From assembly GCA_002307235.1 (NCBI GenBank), contig DBTV01000040.1, positions 1-64,000 of the forward strand: a DNA stretch of 64,000 bases. The letters are read 5' to 3'. The DNA comes from Acidobacteriaceae bacterium UBA1307. Lineage in GTDB: Bacteria > Acidobacteriota > Terriglobia > Terriglobales > Acidobacteriaceae. The position numbers and the translations under genes are program-made. How positions within the stretch are numbered: position 1 is the stretch's first letter; every line of letters begins with the position of its first letter. Below, piece after piece: positions 16,466 through 24,725 of the stretch. A model generated the notes under the pieces. That model saw only the letters and a list, made by a program, of their open reading frames with translations, had not been told where the DNA came from and did not search any database.

Positions 16466-16813
16466 TCAATGCTTGTCTCGATGGGCAATGATGTAGTCCT
16501 TGATGCGGTCGTAGACCTTGTCAGGCACGACGCCGCGGTCGAGCAGGTCGAGTTTGGTGCGGTAGGGGCGGAAGCGCACGATACGCCCGGCCCAGCTTTC
16601 CGTCATCCCCGGAACCTTGAGAAGAGCCTGCTGGCTGGCGTGATTGATGTCGATGCGGTCTTCGGGCGGCGGCGCATTCTGTGAGGTGCGCCGCTCGGAG
16701 CGCCCTTCCCAGGGTGTTTCCTGCGCGATGAGGTTGATCGCACCCGCAAGAAAAACAGCCAGCACGAAAAAATTTCTTATTCGCCGCACGCGCTTATTTT
16801 CATGCGATTCCAT
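16466..16813 (-). CDS. Secreted helix-hairpin-helix protein (ComEA-like)
   Basis: 115 residues from ATG 16813. A basic N-region (KRVRRIRN) and hydrophobic core 'FFVLAVFLAGAINLIAQE' form a signal peptide or anchor. The remainder holds one HhH domain: 'IDINHASQQALLKVPGMTESWAGRIVRFRPYRTKLDLLDRG', close to the DNA-binding domain of ComEA. ComEA proteins bind DNA in the periplasm during natural transformation; single-domain relatives of this kind are common and not all serve competence. It is transcribed away from the his leader region. The longer reading frame upstream of 16813 is not supported. Confidence 0.75.
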   Translation of the reverse strand: MESHENKRVRRIRNFFVLAVFLAGAINLIAQETPWEGRSERRTSQNAPPPEDRIDINHASQQALLKVPGMTESWAGRIVRFRPYRTKLDLLDRGVVPDKVYDRIKDYIIAHRDKH

Positions 16814-16845
16814 CGTCGACTCAAGCAGAAAAGCAAAAAAATAAT

Positions 16846-16874
16846 TTGACACGAAGCTGGTTTGCCGATAGATT
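16846..16874 (+). promoter_or_regulatory. his operon promoter
   Basis: TTGACA at 16846-16851, exactly 17 bp, TAGATT at 16869-16874. The start of transcription should be at 16880-16882, which is at the ATG of the leader peptide (16882). Confidence 0.75.
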
Positions 16875-16881
16875 GAACCCA

Positions 16882-16962
16882 ATGCAGCTGAGCCTCCATC
16901 ACGGCCACCACCATCATCATGGACATTCCATGACGGCGGACTGCTGCGGTCTACACTCATAG
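16882..16962 (+). CDS. hisL: his operon leader peptide
   Basis: 26 codons, too short for ordinary gene calls. Nine of the 26 residues are histidine, including five in a row (codons 9-13) next to HH, GH and a late LH. Downstream is a strong intrinsic terminator and then hisI. This is the layout of the enteric his attenuator: stalling at His codons under histidine shortage would prevent the terminator from forming. The stop codon lies in a 6 bp hairpin GGTCTA/TAGACC (16949-16966). The promoter places the mRNA 5' end at or within two bases of the ATG, so translation may start without a ribosome-binding site. Confidence 0.85.
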   Translation: MQLSLHHGHHHHHGHSMTADCCGLHS

Positions 16963-16990
16963 ACCAACCAGAGATCGAAGTAGGACCCAG

Positions 16991-17022
16991 AGCCCGCCGG
17001 CGACCACGCCAGCGGGCTTTTT
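16991..17022 (+). terminator. his attenuator terminator
   Basis: AGCCCGC (16991-16997) pairs with GCGGGCT (17012-17018), with an inner GGC/GCC extension and a TTTTT run at 17018-17022. It lies between the His-rich leader peptide and hisI. Confidence 0.85.
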
Positions 17023-17064
17023 CTTGTCCAAAAATCAACCTTTAACCCAAGACCAGGAAAACAA

Positions 17065-17415
17065 ATGAGCAACCCTACGATTGATTTTGCCAAGATGGAT
17101 GGACTCGTCCCGGGCATCGTGCAGGACGCACGCACCGGCGAGATGCTGATGCTCGGCTTTCTGAACGAGACCAGCTATGCCAAGACGCTGGAGACCGGCT
17201 TTGTCACCTTCTGGAGCCGCACCCGCCAGAAGCTGTGGATGAAGGGCGAGACCAGCGGCAACCGCCTGAAGATCGTCACCATGGCAATCGATTGCGACAA
17301 CGACACGCTGCTGTTCCGCGTGGAAGTCGAAGGCGACGGACTGGTTTGCCACGAGGGCACGGTCAGCTGTTTCACCAAATCCATCGAAGTGACCAAGGAG
17401 AGCGCACGTGGCTAA
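17065..17415 (+). CDS. hisI: Phosphoribosyl-AMP cyclohydrolase
   Basis: 116 residues, HisI alone without a fused HisE domain. It opens the purine ring of phosphoribosyl-AMP, step three of histidine synthesis. Visible motifs: 'GIVQDARTGEMLMLGFLN', 'FWSRTRQKLWMKGETSGN', and the metal-binding 'DCDNDTLLFRV' and 'CHEGTVSCF' with the zinc cysteines. First structural gene after the attenuator; its end overlaps hisG by 8 bp. Confidence 0.95.
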   Translation: MSNPTIDFAKMDGLVPGIVQDARTGEMLMLGFLNETSYAKTLETGFVTFWSRTRQKLWMKGETSGNRLKIVTMAIDCDNDTLLFRVEVEGDGLVCHEGTVSCFTKSIEVTKESARG

Positions 17416-18283
17416 CAAACTGAGACTCGGCATCCCGAAGGGCAGCCTGCAGGACGCAACCATTGCCTTGTTCAAACGCGCTGGCTGGAGCATCTACGCC
17501 GACGGCCGCAGCTACTTTCCGTCGATCAACGACAGTGAAGTTGAATGCATGCTGATCCGCGCGCAGGAGATGGCGCGCTATGTGGATCACGGCGTGCTCG
17601 ACGCCGGCCTGACCGGCATTGACTGGGTGGTGGAAAGCGGTCTCGACGTGACCAGCGTGGCCTCGCTCGTCTACGCCAAGCAGAGCCGCCGCAAGGTGCG
17701 CTGGGTGCTGGCCGTGCCCGAGGGCAGTGGCTTTGAGAAGGCCGAAGATCTCGAAGGCAAGACCATCGCCACCGAGTTGGTCGAGGTCTCGAAGCGTTAC
17801 TTCGCCGAGAAGGGCGTGAATGTGAAGGTCGAGTTCAGCTGGGGCGCGACCGAGGTGAAGCCGCCGACGCTGGCCGACGCGATTGTCGAAGTCACCGAGA
17901 CCGGTAGCTCCCTGCGCGCCAATCACCTGAAGATCATCGACACGGTGATGGAGAGCGAGACGCACCTGATCGCCGGCAAGGACGCGCTGGCCGATGAATG
18001 GAAGTCGAAGAAGATCGAGCAGATCGCGATGATGCTGCGCGGCGCCATCGATGCGCAGTCGCAGGTGGGTCTGATGCTGAACGTGAAGCAGCAGGACCTG
18101 CAGAAGGTGCTCGACATTCTGCCTTCGCTGAACTCGCCGACCGTCTCGCAGTTGAGCAACTCCGAGTGGGTTGCGGTCAACTCCATCGTCAACGAAAACG
18201 TGGCGCGCGACGTGATTCCGCAACTGAAGGCCGCGGGCGGCACGGGCATCGTCGAGTTTTCGCTGAACAAGGTTGTACTTTAA
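17408..18283 (+). CDS. hisG: ATP phosphoribosyltransferase, long form
   Basis: 291 residues, the long HisG form with a C-terminal regulatory domain, so no HisZ partner is needed. It couples ATP and PRPP, the first and feedback-controlled step. Motifs: 'LRLGIPKGSLQDA', 'DAGLTGIDWVVESG', and the PRPP loop region near residue 165 ('ADAIVEVTETGSSLRAN'). Start is GTG 17408 with AAGGAGAG upstream, overlapping hisI. Confidence 0.95.
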   Translation: MANKLRLGIPKGSLQDATIALFKRAGWSIYADGRSYFPSINDSEVECMLIRAQEMARYVDHGVLDAGLTGIDWVVESGLDVTSVASLVYAKQSRRKVRWVLAVPEGSGFEKAEDLEGKTIATELVEVSKRYFAEKGVNVKVEFSWGATEVKPPTLADAIVEVTETGSSLRANHLKIIDTVMESETHLIAGKDALADEWKSKKIEQIAMMLRGAIDAQSQVGLMLNVKQQDLQKVLDILPSLNSPTVSQLSNSEWVAVNSIVNENVARDVIPQLKAAGGTGIVEFSLNKVVL

Positions 18284-18316
18284 ATAGAACCGCAACCGCA
18301 TCCATGGAATAGATCG

Positions 18317-19609
18317 ATGAAAATCATTCGGACCAAAGGACGGGGAGCGCGGCAGACAGCGGAGACGCTGGCCGCGCTCGAGCGGCGCGGTGGCGCGGCG
18401 CTCGATACAGTGCTCACGAGCGTCAAGCGCATTGTGGCCGATGTGCGCAAGGGCGGCGACCGCGCTCTGCTGCGCTATGCCGCCAAGTTGGATGGTGCAC
18501 AACTCGGCAAGCAGGACGCGCTCGCAACGCTGCGTGTCTCCACGGACGAGATGAAGGCCGCCTGGGAGGCAATCGACGATCCGATGCGCTATGCGCTGAC
18601 GACGGCCGCCAGCCAGATTCGCGGCTTCGCCGAAAAGCAGTTGCCGCAGTCATGGACCAGTTCGCCCATCGACGGGCTGACGACCGGGCAGATCGTTCGT
18701 CCGATTGGTTCGGTCGGTTGCTATGTGCCGAGCGGCCGTCACCCACTGCCTTCGACGCTGTTGATGACGGCGATCCCCGCGCAGGTGGCCGGCGTTCCGC
18801 GCATCGTCGTGGTCTCGCCGAAACCCGCACCGGAGACCCTCGCCGCCGCATATTTATTGGGTATTACCGAGTTCTATCGGCTGGGCGGCGCGCACGCCGT
18901 CGCGGCGCTGGCCTATGGCACCGGAACGCTCGCACGCGTCGACAAGATCGTTGGTCCCGGCAATCTTTATGTGACCGCCGCCAAGCGACTGGTCTCCTTT
19001 GACTGCGGCATCGACATGCTGGCCGGACCGACGGAGATTGTGGTCACCAGCGATCGCGGTCGCGCCGCAGACATCGCCTCCGACCTTGTCGCACAGGCCG
19101 AGCACGATCCCGAAGCCGTCGCCATCTTCGTCACCACGCGCGAGGATCTGGCGAAAAACGTCATCGAAGAAACAAAGATCCGCGCCAAAGAAAACCCCAT
19201 CGCGCTGCAGGCGCTCGCGCGCTACGGTCTCGTCATCATTGCCGCAGACGCAAAGGAAGCGCAGTCGATCACCAATCGCCTTGCGCCTGAACACCTGACA
19301 GTCGATTCGATGCGCGACCTTACATGGGTTGAAAACGCCGGTTCGGTCTTCGTGGGGCGCTGGTCTTCGCAACCAATGGGCGACTACATCTCTGGCCCGA
19401 ATCACACGCTGCCCACCGGCGGCACCGCGCGCTTGCGTGGCGGACTCAGCGTGAATGACTTCATCAAGCTCATCACCGTGCAGGAGTACAACGGCGCGGC
19501 CATGCGCGTGCTCGGCCCCAAGGCCGCGCTGCTGGCCGAGGCTGAAGGGCTCGTCGGGCACGCCGCCGCCATTCGTACACGGCTCGGCAAGGGAGGCCAA
19601 CGTGGTTGA
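18317..19609 (+). CDS. hisD: Histidinol dehydrogenase
   Basis: 430 residues, full length. Oxidises L-histidinol to histidine in two NAD-dependent steps with a zinc ion. Motifs: 'YVPSGRHPLPSTLLMTAIPAQVAGVPRIVV', 'KIVGPGNLYVTAAKRLV', 'DMLAGPTEIVV', and the zinc and catalytic region 'LAPEHLTV' and 'SGPNHTLPTGG'. The 3' end overlaps the GTG start of hisC. Confidence 0.96.
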   Translation: MKIIRTKGRGARQTAETLAALERRGGAALDTVLTSVKRIVADVRKGGDRALLRYAAKLDGAQLGKQDALATLRVSTDEMKAAWEAIDDPMRYALTTAASQIRGFAEKQLPQSWTSSPIDGLTTGQIVRPIGSVGCYVPSGRHPLPSTLLMTAIPAQVAGVPRIVVVSPKPAPETLAAAYLLGITEFYRLGGAHAVAALAYGTGTLARVDKIVGPGNLYVTAAKRLVSFDCGIDMLAGPTEIVVTSDRGRAADIASDLVAQAEHDPEAVAIFVTTREDLAKNVIEETKIRAKENPIALQALARYGLVIIAADAKEAQSITNRLAPEHLTVDSMRDLTWVENAGSVFVGRWSSQPMGDYISGPNHTLPTGGTARLRGGLSVNDFIKLITVQEYNGAAMRVLGPKAALLAEAEGLVGHAAAIRTRLGKGGQRG

Positions 19610-20711
19610 GGTACAGACGCGCATCGCGCCGCGCAAACGCGTCGCCGCGATGAAGGAATACTATCCGCCGCTCGGCAGCCGCAAGGCTCTGCGGCTGGAC
19701 TTTAACGAGAACACGCTGGGCTGTTCGCCGAAGGTGCGCGAGGCTCTGGCCGCCATCACCACCGGCGCGCTCACAATGTATCCCGAGCGCGAACCGGTGG
19801 AGGCCGTCGTCGCCAAAAACCTTGGCATCGATCCATCGTTGATGGTGCTGACCAACGGCGTCGATGAAGCGATTCACGTGCTCTTCTCGAGCTTTCTCGA
19901 TGAAGGCGATGAGCTGTTGCTGCCGGTGCCGACCTATACGATGTACGAGGTCTACGCCTCGGCGACCGACGCCAAAGTGGTCACGGTGCTTGCCGATGAC
20001 AGCCTCGCCTTTCCGCAGAAACAGATTCTCGCCGCCATTACGCCGCGCACCAAGATCATCGCCGTCGCCAACCCCAACAGCCCTTCGGGCACGGTGGCCA
20101 CGCGCGAACAGTTGCTGGAGATTGCGCGCCGAGCGCCGCAGGCAATTCTTCTCGTCGACGAGGCCTACTTCCACTTTTACGGCGAAACAGTCATCGACCT
20201 GCTCGGCACCATTCCCAACCTGATGCTGACGCGCACCTTTTCGAAGGCCTACGGACTTGCGGGATTGCGCCTTGGCCTGCTGGCCGGCCCCGTCGCGCTG
20301 ATGCAGTGGGTGCGCCGCGTTCTGTCGCCCTACAGCGTGAACTCGGTGGCGCTGGCCTGCCTGCCTGCGGCCGTCGAAGACACCGAATATCTGAGCTGGT
20401 ACGTCGGTGAGGTTATTGCCGCGCGCGCCGAGTTCGCTTCCGCACTCGACAAGGAAGACATCCGCCACTGGCCGAGCCAGGCCAACTTCATCCTCACCGA
20501 GATTGGCGCGCAACACAAGGAGTTCGTGCGACTGATGTCGGCGGCGGGCATTCTCGTCCGCGATCGCTCAGCCGACCCCGGCTGCGAGGGCCGTGTGCGC
20601 ATCACCATTGGCACGCGCGAGCAGATGAAGAAGGCCGCGGCCGTGCTGCGCGGAACCATGATGGTGCTTCGCGGGGCAGGAACAACACCGCGCACACAGA
20701 AGGAATCATAA
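19602..20711 (+). CDS. hisC: Histidinol-phosphate aminotransferase
   Basis: 369 residues from GTG 19602, chosen because GGGAGG at 19591-19596 is five bases upstream and the start overlaps the hisD stop; the frame is open further upstream but that part is a shadow of hisD. PLP enzyme of fold type I: substrate motif 'DFNENTLG', 'NPNSPSGTV', 'LVDEAYFHF' and the PLP lysine in 'TRTFSKAYGLAGLRLG'. Transfers the amino group from glutamate to imidazole-acetol phosphate. Confidence 0.95.
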   Translation: MVEVQTRIAPRKRVAAMKEYYPPLGSRKALRLDFNENTLGCSPKVREALAAITTGALTMYPEREPVEAVVAKNLGIDPSLMVLTNGVDEAIHVLFSSFLDEGDELLLPVPTYTMYEVYASATDAKVVTVLADDSLAFPQKQILAAITPRTKIIAVANPNSPSGTVATREQLLEIARRAPQAILLVDEAYFHFYGETVIDLLGTIPNLMLTRTFSKAYGLAGLRLGLLAGPVALMQWVRRVLSPYSVNSVALACLPAAVEDTEYLSWYVGEVIAARAEFASALDKEDIRHWPSQANFILTEIGAQHKEFVRLMSAAGILVRDRSADPGCEGRVRITIGTREQMKKAAAVLRGTMMVLRGAGTTPRTQKES

Positions 20712-20713
20712 CG

Positions 20714-21346
20714 ATGGCGACCAGAAAAACCACCGCAAAAAAAACCGCGCCGATCAACATGCGCACAGCATCGGTTGAGCGCAACACCGCCGAGACGCAG
20801 ATCGCGCTCACGCTGACCATTGAAGGCGGCGGCCACTACAAAATCTCCACCGACATTCGCTTCTTCGATCACATGCTGGAGCTGTTCACCCGTCACGGCG
20901 CCTTCGATCTGGAGCTGAAGTGCACGGGCGATCTCGACGTCGATCAGCATCACACCGTCGAAGACGTGGGCATCGCGCTCGGCGAGGCCTTCGATAAAGC
21001 ACTCGGCGACAAACGCGGCATTCTGCGCGCCGGATACTTTCTGATGACGATGGACGAAACCCTCGCCATTGCCGCCGTGGACCTGAGCGGGCGCTCGGCC
21101 TACGTGGTCGACACCAAGGTGCGCACGCGTTTGGTCGGCGATCTGCAATCGGAGTTGATCATCGATTTCTTCGAGGCCTTCTCGCGCGGCGCTCGCGCCA
21201 ACGTGCATGTGAAGACGATGTATGGCCGCTCGAATCACCACAAGATCGAGGCCATCTTCAAAGCCTTTGCACGCGCCATGCGCGTGGCCTGCTCGCGCGA
21301 CAAACAACTGGGCGACATGCTGCCCTCGACCAAGGGACTACTCTAG
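20714..21346 (+). CDS. hisB: Imidazoleglycerol-phosphate dehydratase
   Basis: 210 residues, dehydratase only, without the histidinol-phosphatase domain of the enteric fusion. Manganese-binding motifs 'FFDHMLELFTRHG', 'DVDQHHTVEDVGIALG' and 'SNHHKIEAIFKAFARA' are intact. A lysine-rich N-terminal extension of about 15 residues precedes the conserved start. It follows hisC by two bases. Confidence 0.95.
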   Translation: MATRKTTAKKTAPINMRTASVERNTAETQIALTLTIEGGGHYKISTDIRFFDHMLELFTRHGAFDLELKCTGDLDVDQHHTVEDVGIALGEAFDKALGDKRGILRAGYFLMTMDETLAIAAVDLSGRSAYVVDTKVRTRLVGDLQSELIIDFFEAFSRGARANVHVKTMYGRSNHHKIEAIFKAFARAMRVACSRDKQLGDMLPSTKGLL

Positions 21347-21384
21347 CCGCATCTCCGGATGCGCCTATTTACAGGGAGGACGCC

Positions 21385-21996
21385 ATGCGCGTCACCGTTA
21401 TCGACTACAAGGCCGGCAACCTGACCAGCGTGCTCAAGACGCTGCGGCATCTGGGCGCGGAGACTGTCGTCACCGACAGCGATCTCGCGCTGATTGAAAA
21501 CGCGGAGCGCATCGTGCTGCCCGGCGTGGGCAACTTTGCCGCCACCGCGCGGCTCGATGCCACCGGCATCACCGGCGCGATTCGCGCAGCCATCCACAAG
21601 GGCACGCCGTTTCTCGGCATCTGCGTCGGCATGCAGTGGTTGTTTTCCGGATCAAGCGAAGCGCCGGAACAACCAGGGCTCGGCGCTTTCTCCGAAGCCT
21701 GCACGCACTTTGCCGAAAGCACGGAAAAGGTGCCGCACGTGGGCTGGAACTCGCTCGAGATTCGCGACGGATCGAAGCTGCTGGCGGGCGTCGAAAAGGG
21801 CGAGCATGTTTATTTCACACATTCGTTTCGTGCGCCCGTAACCAGCAACACGGCAGCCGAAACTTTCTACATCGAACCATTCACCGCGGCCGTTGAACGC
21901 GGCAACGTGATGGGCACGCAGTTCCATCCGGAAAAATCCGGCGCAACGGGATTGAAGATTCTCACCAACTTTTTGCAATGGGAGCCGACATGCTGA
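21385..21996 (+). CDS. hisH: Imidazole glycerol phosphate synthase, glutaminase subunit
   Basis: 203 residues, class I glutamine amidotransferase. Catalytic cysteine in 'FLGICVGMQWLF', oxyanion 'PGVGNF' and the His-Glu pair in 'GTQFHPEKSG'. Delivers ammonia to HisF, its partner encoded next. Its stop overlaps the hisF start. Confidence 0.96.
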   Translation: MRVTVIDYKAGNLTSVLKTLRHLGAETVVTDSDLALIENAERIVLPGVGNFAATARLDATGITGAIRAAIHKGTPFLGICVGMQWLFSGSSEAPEQPGLGAFSEACTHFAESTEKVPHVGWNSLEIRDGSKLLAGVEKGEHVYFTHSFRAPVTSNTAAETFYIEPFTAAVERGNVMGTQFHPEKSGATGLKILTNFLQWEPTC

Positions 21997-22769
21997 CCAA
22001 GCGCATCATTGCCTGTCTCGATGTGAAGGATGGCCGCGTGGTCAAGGGCGTGCAGTTCGTCGATCTGATCGATGCGGGCGACCCGGCAACGCAGGCCGCG
22101 CGCCACGCCCGCGAAGGTGCCGATGAGATCGTGCTGCTCGACATCACCGCCACGCACGAGGGCCGGCAGACTCTGCTCGACACCGTGCGCCGCACCGCGC
22201 AGCAACTCTTTGTGCCCTTCTGCGTGGGCGGCGGCATTCGCACCGCACACGATGCCGCCCTGGTCTTCGAGGCCGGTGCCGACAAGATCAGCGTGAACTC
22301 CGCCGCGCTCAAAACGCCAACACTCATCGATGAGATTGGCCGCAGCTTCGGCGCGCAGGCCGTTGTCGTCGCCATTGATGCGCGACGCAACCCCGACGCG
22401 AAAGATCCAGTCCGCGAGGCCGAAGTCTACGTGCAGGGCGGACGCAAGCCCACCGGCCGCGGCGTCGTTGCGTGGGCGCGCGAGGCCGAACAGCGCGGCG
22501 CGGGCGAGATTCTGCTCACCTCAATGGACTCCGACGGCACCCGCGCAGGCTTCGACTGCGAGCTGACCGCCGCCGTCAGCGAGGCCGTCGGCATTCCCGT
22601 CATCGCCTCGGGTGGCGCAGGCACGGTCGATCATTTTGTCGATGTCTTCGGGCGCGGCAAAGCCGATGCCGCACTCGCCGCCAGCATTTTTCACTTTGGT
22701 ATTTCGAGCGCGCGTTCGCTCAAAGAAGAGCTGGCCCGGGCCGGCGTCTCCGTGAGGTTGCCATGCTGA
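21990..22769 (+). CDS. hisF: Imidazole glycerol phosphate synthase, cyclase subunit
   Basis: 259 residues from ATG 21990 (conserved 'MLTKRIIACLDVKDGRVVKG'; GGGAG at 21980-21984), overlapping hisH. TIM barrel with phosphate sites 'SGGAGTVDHF' and catalytic aspartates in 'CLDVKDG' and 'VVAIDARRN'. The C-terminal end overlaps hisA. Confidence 0.96.
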   Translation: MLTKRIIACLDVKDGRVVKGVQFVDLIDAGDPATQAARHAREGADEIVLLDITATHEGRQTLLDTVRRTAQQLFVPFCVGGGIRTAHDAALVFEAGADKISVNSAALKTPTLIDEIGRSFGAQAVVVAIDARRNPDAKDPVREAEVYVQGGRKPTGRGVVAWAREAEQRGAGEILLTSMDSDGTRAGFDCELTAAVSEAVGIPVIASGGAGTVDHFVDVFGRGKADAALAASIFHFGISSARSLKEELARAGVSVRLPC

Positions 22770-23440
22770 TTCCTTCGATTGATCTTTTGGGCGGACGCAT
22801 TGTCCAGCTCGTACGCGGCGAAAAACTGAAACTCGCCTTCGATGACTTCGACTTCTGGATCGAGAAGTTTTCGCGTTACCCGATGGTGCAGTTGATCGAC
22901 CTTGACGCGGCCATGCGCCAGGGCGATAACGCAGCGCTTGTCGAGCAGATTGCAAAGCGGCTGCCCGTGCAGGTCGGCGGCGGCATTCACTCTGTTGAAC
23001 GCGCGCAGAGGGTGCTGGCCGCAGGCGCGCAACGCGTCATCATCGGCTCGTCACTTTTTACCGAAGACGGCAAGGTGAACACCGCGTTTGCTGCGGAGCT
23101 GGCCACAGCTGTCGGCAAAGAAAACATCGTCGCCGGCATCGACACCAAGAATGGAAAGATCGCGGTGAAGGGCTGGAAGGCGCAGGTAGAACTCACGCCC
23201 GATGCGGCGATTCCAGATCTCGAGCCTTACGCTTCAGCCTATCTCTACACGCACGTCGACGGCGAAGGCATGATGCAGGGCTTCCCCATCGACGTAGCCG
23301 AGCGACTACGTAAGCTGACCACGCAACAGCTTATCGTTGCCGGCGGCATTCGCCTGCAGCAGGAGATCGACACACTGCACGCCATGAACGTTGACGCCGT
23401 CGCGGGCATGGCCGTCTACACCAACCTACTGGCTGTCTGA
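22763..23440 (+). CDS. hisA: HisA-family isomerase
   Basis: 225 residues from ATG 22763, overlapping hisF; the longer frame upstream is a shadow of hisF. TIM barrel of the HisA/HisF family: 'MLIPSIDLLGGRIVQLVRG' with the first catalytic aspartate, 'QLIDLDAAM', 'QVGGGIHSVERAQRVLAAGAQRVIIGSSLF' and 'THVDGEGMMQG' with the second. It opens the ribose ring of ProFAR. Slightly shorter than the usual 240-250 residues and with a divergent first loop (KLKLAFDDFDFW). Last gene of the operon; it overlaps the convergent FUSC gene by 15 bp. Confidence 0.9.
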   Translation: MLIPSIDLLGGRIVQLVRGEKLKLAFDDFDFWIEKFSRYPMVQLIDLDAAMRQGDNAALVEQIAKRLPVQVGGGIHSVERAQRVLAAGAQRVIIGSSLFTEDGKVNTAFAAELATAVGKENIVAGIDTKNGKIAVKGWKAQVELTPDAAIPDLEPYASAYLYTHVDGEGMMQGFPIDVAERLRKLTTQQLIVAGGIRLQQEIDTLHAMNVDAVAGMAVYTNLLAV

Positions 23441-24577
23441 AGAGGTCTCTTCCTCGTGCGTCCCCACTGCGCGCAGCGTCTCCACGCGCGATGCGCGCAG
23501 AATGCGCGCGACCTGCTTCAGATGCAGTTGCACCGCATAGGCACGCAGAATCTCGGCCTGAGAAAATCCCACGCCTTTGTGGCGTACAGAGTCCATGCGC
23601 GCCTCTAGGTCAAGAATGTCCTGCTCCAGATTGATCTCCGGCGGCGGCGGAGCAAAATTCCATTCGTGAATGCAGAACGCGACGTGATGAAAGCCGTTCC
23701 GAATATGGAGCGCCAACTTGCCCAACTCCGGCTCTAACTGCTGCGCGTAACCATCTTCGTGGCTGCCCTGCACGGCAAGCTCGAGCGCGCGCAATGCGTC
23801 AAAGAGCGAACGGCCAAACTGCGAGAGCATGCTCAACCCTTCGCGCCACCCTTCGCCGCCCGAAGGCTCGCTCCGCGCCGCCAGCAAAAGCTGATTATTA
23901 CTCTTCAACAGTGCGGAAACATCGCCACTCAGCGCCGAAAGTTTTTTGGATGGCGCACCGCCAAAGCCCTCGAGAATCGCCTCAAAATACGAGCTCTCGA
24001 CGAGAAACTCCTGCGCCAGTCCATCGCGCAGACGCAGACGCGCGCGGTCTGGAAGAATCAGCGTGCTGATTGCCAGCGCCGTCACAATTCCGAGGAAGAC
24101 CTCGGAGACGCGGAACCACGCCAGATACACATGTCCGGCCGATTCCACCAGCATGACAATCGACACGGTCACGCCAGAGATGCGCAGGCTGTTGGCCATC
24201 CCCAGCAACCCGCAGATCGAAAGCGAAACAATCACCGCCAGAATGTAGTTCCACGGCAGAACACCGTAGAGTGAAAAGAGAATGCCGACCGTGGCACCAA
24301 TCGCCGTACCGATGAAACGATTGCGCGACGCCTGGATCGTCGAACCGACATTCGATTGCAGCACAATCACCGAACTGATCGAAGCCCAATAGCCATCCGG
24401 CATTCCAAGGCGCTTGGCGATCCACCAGGCCAATGCCGCAGCAACGGCCGTCTTCGCCGCATTGATAATCAGATGACGGTGTTCCCAAAACAAGAGGTTG
24501 TTGCGGTCTGGTTTTTCCATATGCAGCTTGACCGCCAGCTCATGTTGAGAATGCGTTTTATTGGGTTTCAGGCGCAT
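23426..24577 (-). CDS. FUSC-family (aromatic acid exporter-like) membrane protein
   Basis: 383 residues from ATG 24577. The N-terminal half has about six TM segments with the fusaric-acid-resistance pattern 'ALAWWIAKRLGMPDGYWASISSVIVLQSNVGSTIQASRNRFIGTAIGATVG'; the C-terminal 200 residues are cytoplasmic, helical and charged. Single-unit FUSC proteins of this length are thought to export aromatic acids or related compounds. It ends inside hisA on the opposite strand, so no terminator separates the two. Confidence 0.75.
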   Translation of the reverse strand: MRLKPNKTHSQHELAVKLHMEKPDRNNLLFWEHRHLIINAAKTAVAAALAWWIAKRLGMPDGYWASISSVIVLQSNVGSTIQASRNRFIGTAIGATVGILFSLYGVLPWNYILAVIVSLSICGLLGMANSLRISGVTVSIVMLVESAGHVYLAWFRVSEVFLGIVTALAISTLILPDRARLRLRDGLAQEFLVESSYFEAILEGFGGAPSKKLSALSGDVSALLKSNNQLLLAARSEPSGGEGWREGLSMLSQFGRSLFDALRALELAVQGSHEDGYAQQLEPELGKLALHIRNGFHHVAFCIHEWNFAPPPPEINLEQDILDLEARMDSVRHKGVGFSQAEILRAYAVQLHLKQVARILRASRVETLRAVGTHEEETSSDSQ

Positions 24578-24725
24578 GCGCGCACTCCGCAATTGGATTC
24601 ACTCACTCCTTCAGTATGACCCGATGCCGCGATTCTCGACTGTGATCGTCCTCATGGATCGTATCGCACCGATCATCCGAGAAAGCACCCTCTGCGATAG
24701 CATGAGTGCAAGGAGTTGCATTCCC

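Noticed and set aside
17372..18502. Antisense frame of 376 codons over hisG
   Set aside because: Leu/Arg/His-rich shadow of hisG, no family features.
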